From the IMG/VR virus record IMGVR_UViG_3300020463_000048, positions 1 to 39,094 of that record: a DNA stretch of 39,094 nucleotides; one strand, 5' to 3'. The notes under the pieces were generated by a model that saw only the letters and a list, made by a program, of their open reading frames with translations, was not told where the DNA came from and made no database searches. Below are positions 24,201 to 34,200 of the stretch, one piece after another (position 1 is the stretch's first letter; each line of letters starts with the position of its first letter). Position numbers and translations under genes: made by a program. This stretch comes from a virus.

Positions 24201-26532
24201 CTTGAAAGACAACTTTGCTGTGCAGAGTGTGGCAATCACATCCACTGGAAAAAATTATCTTACCCCACCTGATTTTGTTGTTTACAACAGCAAAACTGAT
24301 ACTATAAATGAGAGTGCAGAGTTTGAAGCTGAAGTTACAGGTGGATCTGTGACGAACGTCAAAGTGATTTTTCCAGGTGGCAATCTCAGCTCAGGTGATG
24401 TTGAATTATATGCTGTCAACAATACGAATGGTGTTGGTATAATAAGTTGCACATACTCAGATCCAAACGTCACACTTAGGTTACAAACACCTACCACTGG
24501 ATTTACCACTGCTGAACCTTTACCATTCAAAGTAGGTGACAAAGTTTTTGTTGAAAATACAGGTGTATCAACAGGTAATGGATTTAATTCTGCAGATCAT
24601 GGATTTGAATCATTTACACTCACAGGTGTTAATACAGCGTTTGGTAATGTCAATGAAGCAACTCTTACATATGCAGTAGATAAAGATCCTGGCGAACACA
24701 ATTTTGAGAAGTATGGTGTCGTTGTGAAGGACAAAGATCTTGCTAAATTTAGAGTAGTTCTTATTGAAAGCACATTCTTAAATGGTGAACCTGTGGTGTC
24801 ATCTACAGGTGAAGAGGCAAAAGTCATAATTGGTAAAGGAAAGACTAGAAATGTTCTTAGAGTAGACTCTCTTGTAGGGTTTAACACAGGTGACGTTGTT
24901 ACTGGTAAGTTCTCAAAAGCAGGTGGAACAATAGATTCATCAAAAGCGTATGAGGGATACTTCTCTCTTGATACAACATATGAGAAGGCATTTGGATGGG
25001 AAAGAGACACGGGTAAACTCAACGAATTTTATCAAAGAATTCAAGACAATGATTACTATCAAAACTTTGCATACTCACTAAAGAGTTCAGTAGGTATCAA
25101 TAGTTGGAGTGAACCAGTTGACTCTCTTGCTCACATAGCTGGATTTAAGAAACACTCAGATTTACTCATAAACTCTGTACCAGCATCATCTTCTGAACCT
25201 GTAGGTATAACTTCAGGTGTTGGAAACGTGGTAGTTATAGATTCTCAAGCGTCTTTATTAGAGAGACATAATTTTGATTTAGTTACTGAGAATACAAACC
25301 TTGATGAAAATATAAGTGACGAGATACGATTCCTTACTGGAAAATTTAGCGATGCTATTATTTGTAAAACAAATAGAGTTCTAGAACTTGATGATATAAG
25401 TCCTCAATTCTACTCAGATCCAAGTCTCATAAGAAAAGTTGAAATTGACACATTTGATATGACTGCAGGCGGACCTGCAGGTGAAGGTATCAACGCAGTC
25501 AAATACTATGCTCAAGTTGTTCTTGATGTATCAGCAGGTATATCCTTCAATGCCACTCAGTATTCAGAGTTTGTTGTTTTTCATGATGGATCAGTTACAT
25601 ATCTCAACACTTACTCAGAATTGTCAGATGATGATGATCTGGGTGAATTTACCACTGAGACAAACGGACCTCTTGCCAGTGTTATGTACGTCCCAACTAA
25701 CTCAGCATTTGAGTATGACATAACATTTCATAAAGAAATTATTAGTAATACAGTAGGAGTGGCATCTACTGCTTTTGGTCTAATGGAGTATAAAGGAGTT
25801 ACTAAATCACTTGCAGTGAGCAACACAGCACAGGATGTGGATGAGATAGATGCAACCATGTATAAATCTGGAACTATACTCGTATCTGCAAGAGGACCTA
25901 ATGGGGAGAAAGAGATTGATGAGTTTTTATGGTTAGTAAGTGGTGCTAATAATGTTCTGTTCACTAATACAGGTAAAATGGATGCTGACACAGATATAGG
26001 TCAATTCTCTCTGAATAATACAAGTAATGTATTGAAGTTACAACATACTCCTCCAGTTGGTATGGCAGTTACAGTGTCGTCGCTTACCAAAGCAGTTGGT
26101 GTGGCACAGACACACGCTGGTTCAAGTATAACTGATTTATATGAAATTGGTGATACATGTCTAGATAGTGGATTTGTACAACTACCTGCCAACGGATCAC
26201 CAGATGAGAGTATCATATCAATAAAAGAGTATGCATCTTACACTACATGTAGATTTCATGTTGAGGTGCATAATACAACTGATGATGAATACTCAGTTTA
26301 CATCGTTGGTTCAAACTCGTTTGGAGGGAATGCAACCTTCAACACTTACAATAATCTATACACTGCTGATAGTGAGAAGAGAAATATGGAAAATACTCGC
26401 ATACATATAACTAGCACACAGACCCAACTTAGATTCTTACCCGTTGCAAATAAAGCGTATACGATAAGAACATATGAACTAAAAATTGATAAACCAGATG
26501 CCTCTGCTAACAATACAATAGTAACGTACTAA
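18268..26532 (+). CDS. Giant virion protein (gp7 position), modular, YHYH domain
   Basis: A 2754-residue structural protein in the place where T4 has gp7 (1032 residues). The first 250 residues look like a baseplate-binding domain: NPRFGEFLKQYYISQEFQGG, then helices with FLKKLKKQILPGF and KDFYKSKGTDEAFKILFGALYGEKV. The rest is beta-rich and modular: an EIITYTGI-type module near residues 85-130, repeats of H-x-F-x-x-G-x-x-[IVL]-x-Y near 566, 798, 915 and 1620, and T/N-x-G-x-x-[YF] modules near 700, 742, 1010, 1054, 1091, 1358, 1951 and 1987. A YHYH-like domain begins GWAYDGNPIYGPL near residue 1182. Role as wedge or peripheral baseplate protein is inferred from position. Joined by TAATG to the following gene. 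Confidence 0.75.
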   Translation: MIQTSITKVKVNEIIQSQIPEVIDSDNPRFGEFLKQYYISQEFQGGTIDIADNLVEYKSLDFLNNETLTGFTSISSYVNRRDTTIFVDSTKGWPSQWGLLKVDDEIITYTGIGSTSFTGCVRGFSGVENNRRTNNPEYLTFTQTGIGTHGVDTKVVNLSNIFLQQFLKKLKKQILPGFSERNFFNKLDQSNFIKQAKDFYKSKGTDEAFKILFGALYGEKVDMIQPSKFIFAPSDAQYRVNEVLICELISGDPYKITGQSIVQETTPLQTSGSITGVEKALFNNATYYKIALSKDTIIGKFQQIGKTIITKSAPSGSTVIDVDSTIGFGATGVFSFEDREITYLGKSLTQFTGITTLPSPCGIGSTVRSGIVATSYENGNLRSPVTFHVLGVLKNFEGSAINQQEDSEINIKQLGKIETDLRYSTWIYNTSSTYNIDTFTLKSINNYDFKLAAPNFSLYVGDEIEVIDQDDQDNKLDGTITFVFARDQNESITVSVPTLDDTKKYKIRRKLKIQGTSTADVQNTYTDDRAVHVASNSLPHWTIDPQKRVRAFTNVGVTTTQVEINVPDHDFHDGDLVAYSSSGIGTLTNLNDGESYYVKRVDNNTVKLAYTGENVRRGQFLTAFVHGDIGTETSHSLTPSNLFGTDLGAQKILRKFGEPEFSEIKDKTVQGGVGLFANGVEAYSYKSSDIVYFGPLQGVEVLNTGSGFDIVNPPRLTVTQDGHAGVAASVFAQVEGSLEEILVETEGFDYQEIPTVKVIGGNNTTAIAKAKMKLDHQLVEFDSTSTGGVVNTDTDRFVFPQPHGFEHGEEIIYQTNNTTSIGIGVTPGVLVDTAPYFVVKLDDFQIHISETRTKALAGIGTIDLTLNGGGLQSFKSKARRQKVDKILVENAGLFKNRKIQTSTGINTFTDTIEINSHGFNNFETIKYSSSLSAIGGLTNNSRYFVSKIDDNKFKLSNDENLNSFIRLNDNGLGNHIFQDPPISVDISGRQGITTTNSTATPIIRGKITAVHVYEKGSDYGSTVINDNFKAVIDPVVGKFAFLQPLIVNGRIDQIIIKDGGQNFFSAEIVIDGDGVGAKAKAIISGDKIIRIDMITKGAGYSQANTTATAKTPGQGAIFSSEIKKWTINQVERYAKFGDVKDDDGFLETPRSSKLGNPYVNYYVPRNLRNFLGDVGQDHSPILGWAYDGNPIYGPLAVVDGKKKYIESSYRKLSSQRVDGPDITLYPAGFFVEDFTYVEGIGDLDEHNGRFAATPEYPNGVYAYYTTVEELKVNNPLSPFNGARTPLFPYIVGDTYNSKFQNFNISYESNQDLDLPSLGLVRNTEPYNISEYQFIAQANKNTIVSSKISKTSNGSLERVDIVTAGKNYSVGDKLVFDNKFTKGFGATGRVSHVEGPGITSITSEITEIQDITLVTRGNKVIGIHTGPLNILDNSFVEISGISSNTFSDLAISNKKIRVKNTQTGLGMTMGQVEGSSSTGMTTSIIITDWVPDVIKGYKFKVNDIVKINNEQLKIINFDVTNNRLELERGQNGTAGAAHTFGSTITRLENQFEYNLDDSINLITPENRTYYFNAEKVVGTGNTFGVGIGTTVSVNGRGGHQLVEFFNNEVKDIFIPTRSIYIPNHPFQTGDRLAYSPGAGTSLSYIDTVIGEQRPLPDEVFAQVIDKNLIGIVTTQTGISSSLDRVMLVGNIGIGNTHSFATKRNVITGTLRIINTTAYAPNHTFEVGDNIDLTIVSSATSSVTATYDSGSRYVSIGSSVNPPISLVTGDTLEIDTSNISLENTKLQFFLDQDFKTPFVGTGKSAIEVVNKGIPGNTGSKTSIHFTDRVPNILYYKFLPLQNTKVIEINNEIKNFSKIFVNPSVFAGTQNILTKDANSFSWNLFTVPERVGYTSESQISYITNSRNQKGGVGRVLLSGGGGNYKDLPQVAVASTTGSSANLKAFGSSIGRLDDVVLVDAGFDYPSDLTLQPQAIVPQVLFLKDNFAVQSVAITSTGKNYLTPPDFVVYNSKTDTINESAEFEAEVTGGSVTNVKVIFPGGNLSSGDVELYAVNNTNGVGIISCTYSDPNVTLRLQTPTTGFTTAEPLPFKVGDKVFVENTGVSTGNGFNSADHGFESFTLTGVNTAFGNVNEATLTYAVDKDPGEHNFEKYGVVVKDKDLAKFRVVLIESTFLNGEPVVSSTGEEAKVIIGKGKTRNVLRVDSLVGFNTGDVVTGKFSKAGGTIDSSKAYEGYFSLDTTYEKAFGWERDTGKLNEFYQRIQDNDYYQNFAYSLKSSVGINSWSEPVDSLAHIAGFKKHSDLLINSVPASSSEPVGITSGVGNVVVIDSQASLLERHNFDLVTENTNLDENISDEIRFLTGKFSDAIICKTNRVLELDDISPQFYSDPSLIRKVEIDTFDMTAGGPAGEGINAVKYYAQVVLDVSAGISFNATQYSEFVVFHDGSVTYLNTYSELSDDDDLGEFTTETNGPLASVMYVPTNSAFEYDITFHKEIISNTVGVASTAFGLMEYKGVTKSLAVSNTAQDVDEIDATMYKSGTILVSARGPNGEKEIDEFLWLVSGANNVLFTNTGKMDADTDIGQFSLNNTSNVLKLQHTPPVGMAVTVSSLTKAVGVAQTHAGSSITDLYEIGDTCLDSGFVQLPANGSPDESIISIKEYASYTTCRFHVEVHNTTDDEYSVYIVGSNSFGGNATFNTYNNLYTADSEKRNMENTRIHITSTQTQLRFLPVANKAYTIRTYELKIDKPDASANNTIVTY

Positions 26533-29500
26533 TGACATTTCAACTAGCGTCAGTCAATAAACAATTCAATACTACGACAGAAAGTTTTAATGTGTCATTT
26601 AGACTTACTCATAAAGGTAGTTTGTTATTTTCACATACAGTTGATAGTGGAAACACTGGTACATTATTGCTCGGTAAAAATATAGTTCGTATACCCAACC
26701 ATTTTTTTGTGACTGGTGAGGAATTGAAATATGATGCATTTGATGGTAGACCTATTGGAATAGACAATACGAGTCCTGGCGTTGGTGCGGCTACGACTCT
26801 ACCGTCATCAGTATTTGTTATAAAGGTAAGTGAAAATGATTTCAAGGTTGCTGCCAGCAAATCACTGGCACTTTCTAATCAACCAATAGGATTGACAACT
26901 GTTGGTGTGGGTACAACACAAAGTTTTTCGACATCAAAACCAGATACTAAATGTATTGTCACAATTGATAATGTGATACAATCACCTCTTCAAATCAACA
27001 CTAATATATCAACACCATTGAAGAGCACGATGTTCAATCGTGAAGCACGATTTACTGATGTAACAAAGTTTAAGAATTACGATCTCATAAAAATGGGTAA
27101 TGAGATTATGCGGATAAATGTCATTGGTTTCGGTACAATGCCAGACAATGTTCTGGTTGATCGTGCATGGATGGGCACACAGGAAGAGGCACACTTAATC
27201 AATGACCCTGTGCAATTGGTGAGAGGTGATTATAACATAAGAGGACATAAAATACACTTTGCCGACACGCCCTTTGGTGGCACTAGACAGAAAGTAGGTA
27301 TTCGATCTGATGATGTCAATTTTGAAGCAAGTAGATTTACAGCATTGACTGAAGTATTCAGCACTGGTACACAAATAAAACTCAGATCAACTGGAGAACC
27401 ACCTGCCCCACTATTACCTAATGAAAATTATTTCATCATAAAAAACGGTACAAATGATTTTTCTTTTGCAGAAACCAAAGATGAAGCATTGACAGGTGTT
27501 GGCATTACACTTACATCTGCTGGTATCGGAACACACAATCTTCTTGTCGCTGACGTTGTGGACGGTAGTGAATTTCAGGGTAGAGCATTCATTAGATCTG
27601 ATTATTCAGGTAATGCAATTCTTGATGATATCTCAGGACAATTTACAGGTATTGGTAAAACATTCACATTAACAAGTGGTGGAACAAATGTAACTGGTAT
27701 CAATACTGATTTTGGTGTTATACTAATCAATAATGTATTCCAAAAACCTGATATCGATTATGAATATAACGAGGTTGGAGGTGCTACTTCAATAACATTC
27801 TCTGGTAATAATATACCAGGCCAAACAGAGGTGTACAGCACATCAGATGTGACCGCTAATAATCTACCTAGAAAAGGTATCATATCTGGTCTTGGTAATA
27901 CACAGGGATTTGGATATCAGCAACTAAAAACTGGATTTGGAACTGCGGTAGTATCAGATACTGGTACAATAGGTGTTGCAATAGGATACACTGGAAGTGG
28001 ATATAGGAATGCTGGAACAGTATTTCAGGTCAGAGTTATAGGTGGTAATCCTACAACCCGTGCTGCAGGTACATTCTCTGTGCAAGATGGTAGAATAAAA
28101 ACAGTCACTATGACTTCTGTAGGATCAGGTTATACATTCACTAATGTGCCATTGGTTGAGTTTGACTCACCATATGGTCATGATGATATAAAATTGATTA
28201 GTAATAGCACTGGTATTGGTGCGTCTGTATCATTCAAAGTAAGTATTGGAGATAGTATATCAGCACCAGTTTTGACCAACACTGGATATGGATATACAGT
28301 TGGCGAGGTTCTTACAATAGCAGGTATACCTACAAATTTCAGTGCTGGAACTAATTTCACCCCTGCATCATTTACTGTTACAGAAACAAGTGATGATAAA
28401 TTCGCAGGTTGGACTTTAGGTAAATTCCAAATACTTGATAATTTCTCCAATGAATTTAACAATAGTAAAACACAATTTACACTACATGAAAATGGACAAC
28501 CTATCAGTATAGAGAAAAAACCAGGTAGTCCCATAAATCTTGATGATATTCTTCTAATCTTTATCAATGATGTCTTACAAAAACCAGGTAAAGCATATAC
28601 ATTTGATGGCGGTACACAAATAAAATTCACAGAACCACCACAAGCTGGGTCATCATTACAAGTTTTATTTTATAGAGGAACTGACGCTGATGTTATTGAA
28701 GTGGACGCAGAAGAAACAATATTAAAAGGTGACATTGTTACAATCAATAGTCCTCGTAATGATAGATCTATCCTTCAACAAGACCCAAGAACTATTAGAG
28801 AAGTAGTTTCAAGAGACACATTACAAACTACAATATACAAAGGTCAAGGTATAACAGCAGCGAAGACACCCATGAGACCTGTGACTTGGAGAAAACAAGA
28901 AGTTGATAAAATTATTGATGGTGTAAAAGTAAGTAAGGCAAGGGGGATATATGCTGGAAGAGTTTTACCTGCAACCAGAATGATATCTGGGATTGGCACG
29001 ACATCAACAGTGGTATATGGTCAATCAGGTGTTATTGGATTTACAAAAACTGAAGAACCAAATGTGAACGAATTCAAGTTGAAGATCATTGATACTGATA
29101 AAGACAATAGTTCATTCGGTAGCACACTATTCTCTTATCCTTACAAATCATTAGAAGAAGTCGAAATGACGGGAGATCAGGGTGTCATTGTTGGTGTTGG
29201 ATCGACTTCCACAGGTCTCTCATTTGAATTTGTAATACCAAGTAACTCAGTGCTGAGAGAAAATGATTTTGGTGGATTCACTGAGACTGGTATTGGAACT
29301 GGTGATTTCTTCATTGTTAGTAGATCAAATGTTGGGTCTGGTGTGACTGCCATGTCATTTACTGGTTTAACAACTGTTGGTATGACTACTATTGGACTTG
29401 ATGGTGTGTTCCAAGTAAGTAACATAGCAAGAGTAGGTGCAGGTCAAACGATAAGGGTATTCACCGAGATTGCATCAGGTCATGGAGTGAACGTAACTGG

Positions 29501-29666
29501 ACTAAGTTCAGGTGCTGGTAATTTCTATGGTGCGTATTCATATGCCAAATTTACAACGGGAGCTGTAGGTATGGCATTTACTGTGAACGCTATGAATGGT
29601 CTAACAGGATTATCAACTGCTCCTCAAATCCAAAGGACAGAGAAATTGTCACTGGATTACACATAA
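26532..29666 (+). CDS. Large virion structural protein, 1044 residues
   Basis: A beta-rich structural protein between the giant protein and gp8. It shares modules with its neighbour: IPNHFFVTGEELKYDAF near residue 53, a related unit near 270-345, and T-x-G-x-[GY]-Y units near 481, 525 and 580 (GYTGSGY, TSVGSGY, TNTGYGY). A DDILLIFINDVLQKPGKAY segment near residue 670 and a similar VILINNVFQKPDIDYEY near 395 repeat a 'displayed NDV-QKP-x-x-Y' motif. The C-terminus has many glycine/threonine strands. Together with the 2754-residue protein it occupies the gp7 region. I see no enzymatic motif. Confidence 0.7.
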   Translation: MTFQLASVNKQFNTTTESFNVSFRLTHKGSLLFSHTVDSGNTGTLLLGKNIVRIPNHFFVTGEELKYDAFDGRPIGIDNTSPGVGAATTLPSSVFVIKVSENDFKVAASKSLALSNQPIGLTTVGVGTTQSFSTSKPDTKCIVTIDNVIQSPLQINTNISTPLKSTMFNREARFTDVTKFKNYDLIKMGNEIMRINVIGFGTMPDNVLVDRAWMGTQEEAHLINDPVQLVRGDYNIRGHKIHFADTPFGGTRQKVGIRSDDVNFEASRFTALTEVFSTGTQIKLRSTGEPPAPLLPNENYFIIKNGTNDFSFAETKDEALTGVGITLTSAGIGTHNLLVADVVDGSEFQGRAFIRSDYSGNAILDDISGQFTGIGKTFTLTSGGTNVTGINTDFGVILINNVFQKPDIDYEYNEVGGATSITFSGNNIPGQTEVYSTSDVTANNLPRKGIISGLGNTQGFGYQQLKTGFGTAVVSDTGTIGVAIGYTGSGYRNAGTVFQVRVIGGNPTTRAAGTFSVQDGRIKTVTMTSVGSGYTFTNVPLVEFDSPYGHDDIKLISNSTGIGASVSFKVSIGDSISAPVLTNTGYGYTVGEVLTIAGIPTNFSAGTNFTPASFTVTETSDDKFAGWTLGKFQILDNFSNEFNNSKTQFTLHENGQPISIEKKPGSPINLDDILLIFINDVLQKPGKAYTFDGGTQIKFTEPPQAGSSLQVLFYRGTDADVIEVDAEETILKGDIVTINSPRNDRSILQQDPRTIREVVSRDTLQTTIYKGQGITAAKTPMRPVTWRKQEVDKIIDGVKVSKARGIYAGRVLPATRMISGIGTTSTVVYGQSGVIGFTKTEEPNVNEFKLKIIDTDKDNSSFGSTLFSYPYKSLEEVEMTGDQGVIVGVGSTSTGLSFEFVIPSNSVLRENDFGGFTETGIGTGDFFIVSRSNVGSGVTAMSFTGLTTVGMTTIGLDGVFQVSNIARVGAGQTIRVFTEIASGHGVNVTGLSSGAGNFYGAYSYAKFTTGAVGMAFTVNAMNGLTGLSTAPQIQRTEKLSLDYT

Positions 29667-29670
29667 ATAA
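29662..29670 (+). promoter_or_regulatory. Late-promoter motif before gp8
   Basis: CATAAATAA overlaps the TAA stop of the preceding gene and lies 31 bp upstream of gp8, in the only intergenic gap of more than a few bases within the block 15741-38435. The ATAAATA core matches the motif before gp25. Confidence 0.55.
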
Positions 29671-29700
29671 CAATTACGAACTAATTTAGTTTCAAAAATA

Positions 29701-31239
29701 ATGCCAGCGATCATCACCGATCAGATAAGAGTTTTGAATGCGACGAATTTCGTTAGTGGAATTTCGACGAGTGACAATAGTTATTATGTCTTTATAGGTC
29801 TACCAAATGCTACCTCTGTAGCATCGGATTGGAACACTGCCACTCCTTCACCTATCGATAATTTTGACGAGCATGATAACATATACGATTCTCTAATTTC
29901 TGCCAAAAAAATAACCTCCTCCGATGTGTTGAGGGTTATCAAAAAAATTTCATGGACAACAGGTACGATATATGAAATGTATCGTCCAGACTATAGTATT
30001 GATAAGTTGACTCCACAGACTAATTCATCTAGTTTATATAAATCAAACTTCTATGTGATGAATTCTGATTTTAGAGTTTATGAGTGTATATACAACGGAG
30101 CAACTCCATCAAATAGTGGTGCTGGTGTTATCTCTCTTGAAGAACCATTGCATACTGATCTACAACCAAGACTAGAGAGTGATGGGTATATTTGGAAATA
30201 TCTTTACACTATAAAACCAAGTGATATTATAAAGTTCGACAGTGCTGAGTTTATACCTGTCCCTGCAGATTGGACTTCAAACTCAGACGTTGCAGATGTT
30301 AGAAATGCTGCTGTTGACGGTAAAATAGAAACAATTGTGATTGAAGATGTTGCAAACGCAACCTATCAATTCAGTGGTACAAAAAATGCTGTGCCTATAA
30401 GGGGAGATGGATCTGATGGTCTGGCATCCGTCACATTCATTGATGGTAAACCATCTGCTGTTCAAGTCACGAATGGTGGTAGTGGATATTCTTTTGGAAC
30501 TCTTGATCTTGATGATGTAGTGACAGGAAGTGGTGCTTCATTCTCTGTAATTGTGCCACCACCAGGTGGACATGGTGCAGACATATACCGAGAATTAGGA
30601 GCAAATAAAGTTCTTGTATATTCACGTATAGAGAACAGTGATATCACCAACCCCGACTTTCCAACAGGTAACCAGTTTGCAAGAATAGGTATCATAGAAA
30701 ACCCACTGCAATTTGGTAGCGAAAATTTATTGACAGCATCATCTGCATCAGGTGTTTATGGTGTTAGATTGACTGGTGCAGCGACAACCAGTATGTCAGT
30801 TGCAGTAGATAGTCAGATCACACAAACAGTAGGTGTTGGTTCCACTGCTGTTGGTCAGATTATAGGATATGATCCAGTCACAAAATCACTACAATATTGG
30901 CAAGACAGATCCCTTGCTACTAATGATTCCTCAGGTAACAAACCTACCTTTGGATACAAACTAAATAGATTCACTGCAAGCCCTGCAAGTGGAGGCAATA
31001 CAAATCTCATTGTAACCACAACGGGAGGAACAGAGACCTTATCAATTGATACAGGTTTTACGGGAGTTTCAACCACGGTAAACTCAAGAACTTATTACTT
31101 TGGACAAACATATAATAATGGATTAGCGAACCCAGAAATTAAGAAATATTCTGGCAACATAATCTACATTGACCAAAGACCTGAAGTAACAAGAGCAACA
31201 AACCAACGTGAAGATATCAAAATCATCTTAGAATTCTAA
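29701..31239 (+). CDS. 8: Baseplate wedge subunit gp8
   Basis: A 512-residue protein of the gp8 type, in T4 a 334-residue dimeric wedge subunit contacting gp7 and gp10. Recognisable features: the N-terminal YYVFIGLPNATSVASDW, VLRVIKKISWTTGTIYEMYRPDYS near residues 75-105, YVMNSDFRVYECIYNGA, and PRLESDGYIWKYLYTIKPSDI near 160-180, a hallmark of the family. The extra length includes a VTNGGSGYSFG module near residue 255 like those in the two upstream giants, and a C-terminal beta region. It ends 2 bp before the next gene. Confidence 0.82.
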   Translation: MPAIITDQIRVLNATNFVSGISTSDNSYYVFIGLPNATSVASDWNTATPSPIDNFDEHDNIYDSLISAKKITSSDVLRVIKKISWTTGTIYEMYRPDYSIDKLTPQTNSSSLYKSNFYVMNSDFRVYECIYNGATPSNSGAGVISLEEPLHTDLQPRLESDGYIWKYLYTIKPSDIIKFDSAEFIPVPADWTSNSDVADVRNAAVDGKIETIVIEDVANATYQFSGTKNAVPIRGDGSDGLASVTFIDGKPSAVQVTNGGSGYSFGTLDLDDVVTGSGASFSVIVPPPGGHGADIYRELGANKVLVYSRIENSDITNPDFPTGNQFARIGIIENPLQFGSENLLTASSASGVYGVRLTGAATTSMSVAVDSQITQTVGVGSTAVGQIIGYDPVTKSLQYWQDRSLATNDSSGNKPTFGYKLNRFTASPASGGNTNLIVTTTGGTETLSIDTGFTGVSTTVNSRTYYFGQTYNNGLANPEIKKYSGNIIYIDQRPEVTRATNQREDIKIILEF

Positions 31240-31241
31240 CG

Positions 31242-34200
31242 ATGCCACAGAACACCAACCTAAACGTCAGTCCATATTTTGACGATTATAATTCGTCTAA
31301 AAACTTTAATAAAGTTTTATTCAAACCTGGCAGTCCAGTACAAGCAAGAGAATTAACCACACTTCAATCTATCTTACAAGGACAGATTGAAAAGTTTGGT
31401 AAACACCTATTCAAAGAGGGGTCAATGGTGATTCCTGGTGTTTTCAAATATGATGGTCAATATACATCTGTCAAGTTAGAATCTACATTTTTTGGTGTTC
31501 CTGTAGAGTTGTACTATGACAAATTAGTTGGACTAAGAATACAAGGTAAAACATCTGGTGTTATTGCTCAAGTTGTAAAAGTTTTATCTTCCGCATCATC
31601 AGAAACAAATCACACCACTCTTTACATCAAGTATGAAAAAAGTTCTGATAATTATCTAGGAGATACTTTTTTAGATGGTGAAACTCTTACAACATTAAAA
31701 GACTTTACATATGGTACAACCACTATTACAAATGGATCTGATTTTGCGATTGCTATAAATTCTAATGCGACAAGCGTAGGATCTGCTTTTGCAATTACAA
31801 GAGGTGTATGGTTTGTTCGTGGTTCTTTTGTGGAGGTAGAACCAGAAACTATAATACTTAATCAGTATAGACCATTTGCTTCATTTAGGGTAGGACTAAA
31901 TGTTAAAGAGGAGATTATTACTGCTGTTGATGATAATAGTTTATACGATAACGCTGCTGGATTCTCTAACTTTACTGCTCCAGGTGCTGATAGGTTCAAG
32001 ATTAGTGTTTCTCTTATTAAGAAAGAACTAATAGATTTCCAAGATGAGAACTTCATAGAATTACAGCGTATTGAGAGAGGTATAGTCAAAAAAATTGTAG
32101 ATCAGACAGTATACAGCGAGATAGCAAAAGAATTAGCAAGAAGAACATTTGATGAAAGTGGTAATTATTATGTTGATAAATTTGATATTGAAGCAAAAGA
32201 GTGTTTGAACGACAGAGTAAACGTATTTGGTACATACTTTCCAGAGCAAATTACAGATGATGGTAACAACCCATCAGAAGATTTATTGAATATCAGAATA
32301 GGACCTGGTAAAGCCTACGTACGAGGATATGAAGTAAAAACCTCAGGGTCAAGACATATTGATGTAGATAAACCAAGAACCACAAGACTCGTTGAATCAA
32401 CTGCTGTGCCATTTGAGGCAGGTAATAAATTAAGACTCAACAATGTTTTGAACGTAGCACAAATCAAGTTGTCTGCTGCAACTTCTGACTACGTGTCATT
32501 ACAAAAAGAGAGACTATCATCAAATAAAACAACTGCAAAAGCAGAGGTAGGTAAAGCGAGAGTTTACGATTACAAATTACAAAACTCAGCATACTCTGGT
32601 GATACGAGTGTGTTTGAAATATTTTTATTTGACATACAAACAGACACACAACTTACAATCAATCAAGCACATACAATATCAGTGCCTGCTGTCATAGAGG
32701 GATCAAATTCTGGTGCTAGAGGATTTCTAAAGAGTGATTTATTAAATGGCAACATAGTTGTGTTGAATCAAGTAGCAGGTAAGTTTCTCAAAGATGAGCA
32801 AATAATAGTCAATGGTGAGAGAAACGGAAGAGTTATTACAGATATAAGTGAGTTTGATCTAAGTGACGTAAAATCACTAAGGTCAACTGCAGCGTCTAGA
32901 ACCTTTGCTGCTGACGTTATATTAGAAACAAAAAAAGATTTTACAGGTAGATCGTTCACTATCGCAGCTGCATCTGGTAGTGCTTCTGTAGTCACCAGTG
33001 GTACACCTGGTTGGGTAAAGAATTTCAAAATAGGTGACGTTGTATCATATAAACGAGCAAGTCAAACAGACGTAACATTTAATACTGTTAGTGCAATTAG
33101 TCCTACAAATAATAATATAACTGTTGTAGCAGCACCTAACACTGTCTCAGGTGTATGTCATAAAGCACTTCCCTCTGCTGCAGTAACTGTAAGTGACCTC
33201 AAGATTATGGCAGGTAAACTAAGAGGATCAAAAAGTGGATTTTTATATGCTGAATTACCAAATAAATCAATCGAATCAATCGATCTTACTGACTCACTTC
33301 TTCAAATAAGAATAGAAGACACAGGACTAAGCACAGATGGAGATGGTATATTGACTATGCCTTCATTGACAGGAACTGACTTGGTGTACGCACCCTTTGA
33401 TGAGGAGAGATATACTGTTATATACAATGATGGATCTATACAAGCACTCACAACAGATCAATTTGTTCTTACAAGTGGTGCTAAAGGTGTTACCATATCA
33501 GGTCTCGACGCAAGTCAAAGTAATAATGTTGTAGTTCATAGCACACAACAAAAATCAAAAGTAAAATCAAAAGTAAAAAATCTCACAAGAAGTGCCAGCC
33601 TGATCGTATCAGGATCGAGTAGAGCAAACTCTGGTGTTAGCACTGCTATCTCTGATGGACTTACATTCAGTCCTGTATTTGGTAAACGTGTTCAGGATAG
33701 AGAGATATCACTTGATGTGCCTGATGTAGTATCAGTTACTGCTGTATTTGAGTCTCAAGGAACTTCAGATCCACAAGTGCCAAATATGACACTTGGATCA
33801 TACAATGGACCTAATGCTAATAATTCAGATCTTATATTGGGCGAAATTGGTATAGGTAAAAGTTCTGGTGCTGCTGCATTGGTTCTTGCAAGAAATACAA
33901 CAACAATTGTTGATGTAATATTTAAGAACAGTAGTTCATTTTTAGAAGGAGAAGAAGTTAATTTCAAAGAAAGTGGGGTACGTGCGATACTATCAACTGT
34001 AACACCTGGCGATCCTAACATAAGAGGTAATTATAAAGTTGACACTGGACAAAGATCAGAATTTTATGACTATGGTAGAATTGTACGTAAACAAGGATTT
34101 CCAGAACCACAGGGTAAACTAAAAATATTCTTTGACCATTATGTAATAAATTCAGAGGACTCTGGTGATGTTCTAACAGCGAGTAGTTATTCTGCAAATG